10,260 bases of DNA, taken from the NCBI GenBank assembly GCA_902363875.1, contig CABJBO010000051.1, positions 1 through 10,260 on the forward strand, given 5' to 3'. The stretch comes from Coriobacteriaceae bacterium (GTDB lineage Bacteria; Actinomycetota; Coriobacteriia; Coriobacteriales; Coriobacteriaceae). Numbering within the stretch: position 1 is the stretch's first letter; the number at the start of each line of letters is the position of its first letter. The notes below the pieces were generated by a model. It worked only from the letters and a program-made list of their open reading frames with translations. It was not told the DNA's origin and made no database searches. Both the position numbers and the translations under genes were made by a program. Shown here piece by piece: positions 5,562-10,260 of this stretch.

Positions 5562-6480
5562 CACGCGCATCCACATCGACGAGGCGAGACTCGGGCTTGT
5601 CCAAAAGCAGGACCGCATCGCCACGGGCGTGCTGACGGCGATTGTCGCCATCGTCATGCTTATCGTCGTCTCCATGGTGGCCTACATCCTGTTCGAGGGT
5701 ATCTCGACGCTGTTCCAGCCGGGCTTTCTCACGCAGCCCGCACGCGCCAACGGAACGCAGGGCGGCGTGCTCTACCAGCTGTTCGACTCGTTCTATCTGC
5801 TGCTGATCACCCTGATCATCTCGGTGCCCATCAGCCTGGGCGGCGCGGTCTTTTTGGTTGAGTACGCGCCCGATGGGCCTATTCGCGACATCGCCTCGAC
5901 CGCCATCGAGACGCTGTCCTCGCTGCCCTCCATTGTCGTAGGCATGTTCGGCTTTCTGGTGTTCTCGGTGCAGCTGGGCTGGAAGTACTCCATCATCTCC
6001 GGCGCCGTCGCGCTCACCATGTTCAACATCCCCATCCTGGTGCGCGTGATTCAGCAGGCGCTCGAGGACGTGCCGCAGGCCCAGCGCGATGCATGCCTGG
6101 CCATGGGCCTCACTCGCTGGGAGGCCACACTGCACATCCTGATTCCCGAGGCCATGCCCGCCATCGTGACCGGCATCGTGCTTTCGGCCGGCCGCGTGTT
6201 TGGCGAGGCCGCGGCGCTGCTCTTTACCTCGGGCATGAGCTCGCCGGTTCGCCTGAACTTCTTGAGCTTTAACCTGTCGAGCCCCACCTGCGCCTGGAAC
6301 GTGTTCCGTCCCGGCGAGTCGCTGGCCGTGCACATCTACAAGATCTATGGCGAGGGCAGCCCCGAGGCCCAGCAGATCGTCTGGGGCACTGCGGCACTGC
6401 TGATGATTTGCGTGCTGCTGTTTAACGTAGTCGCCCGTATCGTGGGCAAGCAACTGGCAAGGAGGATGACGGCCGAATGA
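5554..6480 (+). CDS. pstA: Phosphate ABC transporter permease PstA
   Basis: A 308-residue membrane permease, the partner of PstC. Hydrophobic segments lie at about 24-47, 79-104, 121-140, 145-165, 200-223 and 276-296. The coupling loop VIQQALEDVPQAQRDACLAM (165-184), continuing to about 201, is the expected EAA-type contact with PstB, and SLPSIVVGMFGF (123-134) is characteristic of the family. The start is read as GTG at 5554, with AAGGGGG nine bases upstream, overlapping the end of pstC by eight bases. An in-frame TTG at 5530 exists but lies further inside pstC and lacks its own ribosome site. The stop codon overlaps the pstB start in an ATGA arrangement, indicating translational coupling. 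Confidence 0.94.
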   Translation: MASTRIHIDEARLGLVQKQDRIATGVLTAIVAIVMLIVVSMVAYILFEGISTLFQPGFLTQPARANGTQGGVLYQLFDSFYLLLITLIISVPISLGGAVFLVEYAPDGPIRDIASTAIETLSSLPSIVVGMFGFLVFSVQLGWKYSIISGAVALTMFNIPILVRVIQQALEDVPQAQRDACLAMGLTRWEATLHILIPEAMPAIVTGIVLSAGRVFGEAAALLFTSGMSSPVRLNFLSFNLSSPTCAWNVFRPGESLAVHIYKIYGEGSPEAQQIVWGTAALLMICVLLFNVVARIVGKQLARRMTAE

Positions 6481-7349
6481 GCGAGACGAATGCGACGCCC
6501 GCAACCGAGGCGGCATCGTCCGACACCCAGGACTTTTTGTCGAGCGTGGGGGAGAGCGAGAAACGTGTTCGCGTGAGCGGCAAGGCCGTGAGCGACGAGG
6601 TCGTGCTCTCCACCAAGGACGTCAACGTGTACTATGGCGACCACCATGCGCTGCACAATACGTCGCTCGACTTCCACAAGGGTGAGATCACGGCGCTCAT
6701 CGGGCCTTCGGGCTGCGGCAAGTCGACCTTCTTGCGCAGCCTCAACCTGATGAATCGCGAGATTCGCGGCTGCCGCGTGGAGGGCGAGATCAGCTACCGC
6801 GGACGCAACGTGAACACCAAGACCGAGAATACCTACGAGCTGCGCCGGTCCATTGGCATGGTGTTTCAGCAGCCCAACCCCTTCCGCAAGTCCATTCGAG
6901 ACAACATCACGTTTGCGCCCAAGCGCCACGGCATCACCGACCGCGACGAGCTCGATCGCATGGTCGAGGAAAGCCTGCGCGGTGCGGCCCTGTGGGACGA
7001 GGTCAAGGACAAGCTCGACAAGAGCGCCTACGCGCTTTCGGGCGGCCAGCAGCAGCGTTTGTGCATCGCGCGCACGCTGGCACTCAACCCCGACGTAATC
7101 CTGTTTGACGAGCCCTGCTCGGCGCTCGACCCCATCTCGACGCTGGCGATCGAGGACCTCATGTCGTCGATCGTGGCCGACCGCGCCATCGTCATCGTGA
7201 CGCACAACATGGAGCAGGCGTCGCGCGTGTCCAACCGCACGGCGTTTTTCTACATGGGCGATATGGTCGAGTACGACGAGACCGACGAGATTTTCCAACG
7301 GCCCAAGGATAAGCGGCTGAATGATTACCTCACCGGCATGTTCTCCTAG
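6477..7349 (+). CDS. pstB: Phosphate ABC transporter ATPase PstB
   Basis: A 290-residue ABC ATPase that powers phosphate import on the cytoplasmic face of PstC-PstA. Walker A GPSGCGKST (76-84), Q-loop Q131, signature LSGGQQQR (187-194), Walker B VILFDEP (207-213) and switch histidine H243 are all intact, and NPFRKSIRDNITFAPK (134-149) is typical PstB. The domain proper starts near residue 42, so there is an N-terminal extension of about 40 polar residues; most PstB proteins are near 250 residues. The ATG at 6477 overlaps the pstA stop by four bases, and AAGGAGG lies 11 bases upstream, a slightly long spacing. It is the last gene of the operon: a strong terminator follows within 100 bases and no phoU lies before it. 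Confidence 0.96.
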   Translation: MSETNATPATEAASSDTQDFLSSVGESEKRVRVSGKAVSDEVVLSTKDVNVYYGDHHALHNTSLDFHKGEITALIGPSGCGKSTFLRSLNLMNREIRGCRVEGEISYRGRNVNTKTENTYELRRSIGMVFQQPNPFRKSIRDNITFAPKRHGITDRDELDRMVEESLRGAALWDEVKDKLDKSAYALSGGQQQRLCIARTLALNPDVILFDEPCSALDPISTLAIEDLMSSIVADRAIVIVTHNMEQASRVSNRTAFFYMGDMVEYDETDEIFQRPKDKRLNDYLTGMFS

Positions 7350-7367
7350 TCCGGGACATGCTTGAGG

Positions 7368-7393
7368 CCCGCGGCGGCCACGGTTGCCGCGGG
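7368..7393 (+). other. GC-rich hairpin after pstB
   Basis: Perfect 8-bp arms CCCGCGGC (7368-7375) and GCCGCGGG (7386-7393) enclose a 10-base loop, 18 bases after the pstB stop. There is no U-tract, so it is probably not a terminator alone; it may protect the 3' end of the pst message ahead of the true terminator or support pausing. Confidence 0.6.
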
Positions 7394-7405
7394 ACTGATT
7401 GGAGA

Positions 7406-7442
7406 GGCGGGTCATCTCTTTTGCGAGATGGCCCGCCTTTTT
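7406..7442 (+). terminator. Intrinsic terminator of pst operon
   Basis: A 13-bp stem, GGCGGGTCATCTC (7406-7418) with GAGATGGCCCGCC (7425-7437), one U-G wobble, a 6-base loop TTTTGC and a run of five T directly after the stem (7438-7442). This is a textbook Rho-independent terminator. It separates the pst genes from the uup-like gene, which therefore needs its own promoter. Confidence 0.92.
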
Positions 7443-7459
7443 GCTCTGCGACCGAAACG

Positions 7460-7494
7460 ACCACCACAAAGGGGACAGGCACCTTCGTGGTGGT
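7460..7494 (-). repeat. Inverted repeat with GGGGACAGGCACC core
   Basis: Arms ACCACCACAAAGG (7460-7472) and CCTTCGTGGTGGT (7482-7494) match at 12 of 13 positions around a 9-base loop. The one mismatch is A-C on the plus strand but a pairable U-G in minus-strand RNA, so the minus sense is given. The centre reads GGGGACAGGCACC (7471-7483). I recall this core, or its complement GGTGCCTGTCCCC, as a recurrent intergenic repeat in several bacterial groups, but cannot check it here. It lies between the pst terminator and the uup-like gene. No transposase is nearby. Confidence 0.6.
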
Positions 7495-7510
7495 TTGGGG
7501 TGGGGCTCGC

Positions 7511-7519
7511 TGCTATCAT
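7511..7519 (+). promoter_or_regulatory. Candidate extended -10 promoter for uup-like gene
   Basis: TGCTATCAT contains the TGn extension and a five-of-six -10 hexamer TATCAT (7514-7519). It would start transcription near 7526, about 30 bases before the ATG at 7555. No clear -35 is seen (TGGTTT at 17 bases spacing is poor), which is tolerable for an extended -10 promoter. The gene needs a promoter here because a terminator precedes it. Confidence 0.45.
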
Positions 7520-7554
7520 GGACAACGTTGAATTTCTACGAAGGAGCAGGGCAT

Positions 7555-9414
7555 ATGGCGATTCTTTTGGGATGCGATTCCATCAGCCTAGAGTTTCCCA
7601 CCAAGCATATTTTCGATAGCGTGACGCTCGGCGTGGACGAGGGCGACCGTATTGGTATTGTCGGCAAAAACGGCGACGGCAAGTCGACGCTGCTGAGCGT
7701 GCTCGCCGGCACGCTGGAGCCCGACGACGGCCGCGTGACGCACCGCCGCGACACCACGATCGGATTGCTCGGCCAAAAGGACAACCTGGTCGATACCGAC
7801 ACCGTGCATCATGCCGTTGTGGGCGACACGCCTGAGTACGAGTGGGCGTCGAGCCCGCGTACGCGCCAGATTCTGGCCGGTCTTATTAGCGATGTGCCCT
7901 GGGAGGGCATGGTGGGCGAGCTCTCGGGCGGTCAGCGCCGTCGCGTGGACCTCGCGCGCCTGCTGATTGGCGACTACGATGTGCTCATGCTCGACGAGCC
8001 CACCAACCACCTGGACATGCGCACCATCAACTGGCTTGCGCGTCACTTAAAGGCCCGCTGGCAGCGCGGCCAGGGCGCCATGCTCGTGGTCACGCACGAC
8101 CGCTGGTTCTTGGACGAGGTCTGCACCAGCATGTGGGAGGTCCACGACGGCCAGGTAGATCCCTTCGAGGGCGGCTACTCGGCATATATCCTGCAGCGCG
8201 TGGAGCGCGACCGCATGGCCGCCGTTACCGAGGAGCGCCGTCGCAACATGGCGCGCAAGGAGCTCGCGTGGCTGAGCCGCGGTGCCCAGGCTCGTTCCAC
8301 CAAACCCAAGTTTCGGGTGGATGCCGCTCGCGAGCTGATCGCCGACGTGCCGCCCGTACGTGACGAGCTGGAGCTCAAGCGCCTGGCCGTGAGCCGCCTG
8401 GGCAAGCAGGTTATCGATGTAGTCGACGTGGACGCCGGCTATGCGGATGCCGATGGCTCGTCCAAACAGGTGCTCACCGATGTGACCTGGCTCATTGGTG
8501 CGGGTGACCGCTATGGTCTTTTAGGTGAGAACGGCGCCGGCAAGTCCACGCTGCTCGACGTGATCCAGGGCAAGATTGAGCTCACGCGCGGCCGTGTGAA
8601 GATTGGCCAGACGGTGCGTTTTGGCGTTCTGTCGCAGCAGCTCGAGGAGCTCGAACCCTACATGGGCGACACGATCCGTGAAGTGCTCAGCAACTACAAA
8701 AGGTACTACGTCATCGATGGCAAGGAGACCTCGCCCGAGAAGCTCTGCGAGCGCCTGGGCTTTACGACGCAGCAGCTCTGGAGCCGCATCGGCGACCTTT
8801 CGGGCGGCCAGCGCCGTCGCCTGTCGCTGTTGCTGACGATTCTGGACGAGCCCAACGTGCTTATCCTGGACGAGCCCGGCAACGACTTGGATACCGACAT
8901 GCTGGCGATCGTCGAGGACCTGCTTGACGGCTGGCCCGGCACGCTGATCCTAGTGACGCACGACCGCTTTTTGATGGAGCGCGTGACCGACCAGCAGTGG
9001 GCGCTGCTCGACGGCCACCTGACGCATATGCCTGGCGGCGTCGACCAGTACCTGCGCCTGTGCAACGCCACCGCCGAGGGCGAGCCCGTGGGTGCGCCGA
9101 GTGCCAAGACCGGCACGTTTGACACCGGTGCCGCGGCAGCTGCGGCCGAAAAGCCCAAAGCGAGCGGCCAGCCCAATGGCCTTTCCAACGCCGAGCGCCA
9201 GAAGCTCCGCCGCGAGGTGAGCTCGCTCGAGCGCAAGATGGAGACGCAGCGCGCTCGCGTGGAGGAGGCCGAGGCCGCGATGGCCCAGGTTGACCCCACC
9301 AACTACACGGCGCTGGGCGAGCAGCAGGCAAAGATTGACGAGGCTCACGCCGCCATGGACGAGCTGGAGATGGCGTGGCTCGAGGCGAGTGAAAAGCTCG
9401 AGGGCGAGGAGTAG
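7555..9414 (+). CDS. uup: ABC-F family ATPase, Uup-like
   Basis: A 619-residue soluble protein with two ABC ATPase domains and no membrane segments. ABC-F proteins bind ribosomes and modulate translation rather than transport. Domain 1: Walker A GKNGDGKST (37-45), LSGGQ (123-127), Walker B with LDEPTNHLD (146-154), H181. Linker about 205-275 with RKELAWLSRGAQARSTKPK (234-252), which resembles Uup. Domain 2: Walker A GENGAGKST (324-332), LSGGQ (415-419), LDEPGNDLD (438-446), H469. An Ala/Gly/Pro-rich stretch (505-540) leads to a C-terminal coiled coil (545-617), the Uup hallmark. The usual DEPTNDLD threonine is glycine in domain 2. The ATG at 7555 follows AAGGAG by eight bases; the frame stays open upstream to 7399, across the terminator, with no sensible start. 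The next gene follows by six bases, so they are likely co-transcribed. A resistance-type ABC-F is a less likely alternative. Confidence 0.9.
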   Translation: MAILLGCDSISLEFPTKHIFDSVTLGVDEGDRIGIVGKNGDGKSTLLSVLAGTLEPDDGRVTHRRDTTIGLLGQKDNLVDTDTVHHAVVGDTPEYEWASSPRTRQILAGLISDVPWEGMVGELSGGQRRRVDLARLLIGDYDVLMLDEPTNHLDMRTINWLARHLKARWQRGQGAMLVVTHDRWFLDEVCTSMWEVHDGQVDPFEGGYSAYILQRVERDRMAAVTEERRRNMARKELAWLSRGAQARSTKPKFRVDAARELIADVPPVRDELELKRLAVSRLGKQVIDVVDVDAGYADADGSSKQVLTDVTWLIGAGDRYGLLGENGAGKSTLLDVIQGKIELTRGRVKIGQTVRFGVLSQQLEELEPYMGDTIREVLSNYKRYYVIDGKETSPEKLCERLGFTTQQLWSRIGDLSGGQRRRLSLLLTILDEPNVLILDEPGNDLDTDMLAIVEDLLDGWPGTLILVTHDRFLMERVTDQQWALLDGHLTHMPGGVDQYLRLCNATAEGEPVGAPSAKTGTFDTGAAAAAAEKPKASGQPNGLSNAERQKLRREVSSLERKMETQRARVEEAEAAMAQVDPTNYTALGEQQAKIDEAHAAMDELEMAWLEASEKLEGEE

Positions 9415-9420
9415 GCAAGG

Positions 9421-10191
9421 ATGATCAAGGCCGCATTTTTCGATATCGACGGCACGTTGCTGAGCTTTAAGACCCATCGGATTCCGGCGTCGGCGCAGCA
9501 GGTGCTCGACAGCTTTCGCGAACAGGGGATTGCGTGCGTGATCGCCACGGGCCGCCCGACCTACCAGATGCCGGATTGGCTGTTCGACTTGGGATGGGAT
9601 GCGTACATTACGCTTTCGGGTCAGCACTGTTTTGACGCTGACGGCGTTTACCGCAGCTGCCCGATCGATCCGGATGACGTTGCGGTGATTGTGGACCAGG
9701 TAGCGCAGGGGCGCTACGACTCGCTGTGCATGCAGGGCGAGAACTCGTTTGTGAACCGTCTGTCCGAGCGCGTGGTGACGGCCGGCGGCAACGCGGGGAT
9801 TGTCTACCACGAGGAGCCGTTTGAGCACGCCTTTGACGCACCGGTCTACCAGTTCTGCGCCTTTGTGGACCCGGCCGACGAGCATATCGTGACCGACGCG
9901 GTGTCGCATTCGCTCACTACGCGCTGGTGCGACCTGTTCTGCGACATTATTCCCGCTAACGGCGGCAAGGACTTGGGTGTCGCGGCGACGCTGGAGCGCC
10001 TGGGTGTCGACGCGAGCGAGACGATCGCCTTTGGCGACGGCGAGAACGACCTGTCGATGTTCTCGGCCGTGGGCACAAGTGTGGCCATGGGCAACGCGCA
10101 GGATACCGTGAAGGCCGCGGCGACCTACGTTACGACCGCCGTAGACGAAGACGGCATCTACAACGCCGCCAAGCACTTTGGGCTACTGTAG
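9421..10191 (+). CDS. Cof-type HAD family phosphatase
   Basis: A 256-residue cytoplasmic HAD-superfamily phosphatase of the Cof/IIB type, which dephosphorylates sugar phosphates, flavin precursors or similar small molecules; the substrate is not readable here. Motif I FFDIDGT with D8 and D10, motif II IATGRP with T43, K183 (GGKDLGVA) and motif IV FGDGENDLSM (204-213) are intact, followed by the typical AMGNAQDTVKAAATYVT (222-238). The C2-type cap lies between about residues 80 and 180. The ATG at 9421 has GAGGAG nine bases upstream, inside the end of the uup-like gene, whose stop lies six bases before, so the two form an operon. It is unrelated in subtype to the HAD gene at 1216, which has an IA-type cap. 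Confidence is high for family, low for substrate. Confidence 0.93.
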   Translation: MIKAAFFDIDGTLLSFKTHRIPASAQQVLDSFREQGIACVIATGRPTYQMPDWLFDLGWDAYITLSGQHCFDADGVYRSCPIDPDDVAVIVDQVAQGRYDSLCMQGENSFVNRLSERVVTAGGNAGIVYHEEPFEHAFDAPVYQFCAFVDPADEHIVTDAVSHSLTTRWCDLFCDIIPANGGKDLGVAATLERLGVDASETIAFGDGENDLSMFSAVGTSVAMGNAQDTVKAAATYVTTAVDEDGIYNAAKHFGLL

Positions 10192-10260
10192 CTGCGGCCG
10201 GCACTTAGGGACGTTCCTTTTAATATGAGCAGGACATTGTCAAGAGGCAAAATCGGGCCT

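Noticed and set aside
4620..6516. Minus-strand open frames opposite pstC and pstA (4620-5675 and 5527-6516)
   Set aside because: Both are shadows of membrane-protein genes with clear PstC and PstA motifs; their products are rich in His, Arg, Asp and Gln without domain signatures.
7399..7554. Upstream extension of the uup-like reading frame
   Set aside because: The frame is open back to 7399 but crosses the pst terminator hairpin and the inverted repeat; the ATG at 7555 has a ribosome site and starts where the ABC domain begins.

Overview
The window looks like ordinary chromosomal DNA of a high-GC anaerobic actinobacterium. The coding style (strong preference for GC-ending codons), a twin-arginine lipoprotein signal on PstS, a PepV-type dipeptidase and the short palindromic intergenic elements suggest a member of the Coriobacteriia, most likely Collinsella or a relative. 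That placement is an inference from general resemblance; no marker gene proves it.

Layout, left to right. Positions 1-198 hold no gene but two long inverted repeats: a nearly perfect 50-bp palindrome (48-97) and a 67-bp stem element (119-185). A minus-strand degV-family gene (199-1059) is divergent from a plus-strand pair, a HAD-family phosphatase (1216-1878) and a PepV-type M20 dipeptidase (1933-3369). The control region between the divergent genes carries overlapping small palindromes. The 319-bp gap 3370-3688 has no gene. It holds a second copy of the stem element (3417-3485), a candidate Pho box made of two 7-mers at 11-bp spacing (3527-3544), and a GC-rich leader with hairpins that could pair in alternative ways (3604-3663).

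The centre is a complete high-affinity phosphate ABC importer in the order pstS (3689-4627), pstC (4653-5561), pstA (5554-6480), pstB (6477-7349). The genes are tightly packed or overlapping, so they are almost certainly one operon. PstS captures phosphate outside the membrane, PstC and PstA form the channel, and PstB hydrolyses ATP. The operon ends in a GC-rich hairpin and a strong intrinsic terminator (7368-7442) with no phoU before it.

After the terminator come a short inverted repeat containing GGGGACAGGCACC (7460-7494), a candidate extended -10 promoter, a Uup-type ABC-F ATPase (7555-9414) and, six bases later, a Cof-type HAD phosphatase (9421-10191). The last 69 bases hold only a small near-palindrome.

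No tRNA, rRNA, CRISPR array, transposase or phage gene was recognised. I see no gene set that looks like a new biological system. The parts most worth a second look are the intergenic repeat elements, above all the two-copy stem element with conserved outer arms, variable but still paired inner stem and nested hairpin, and the leader of the pst operon.
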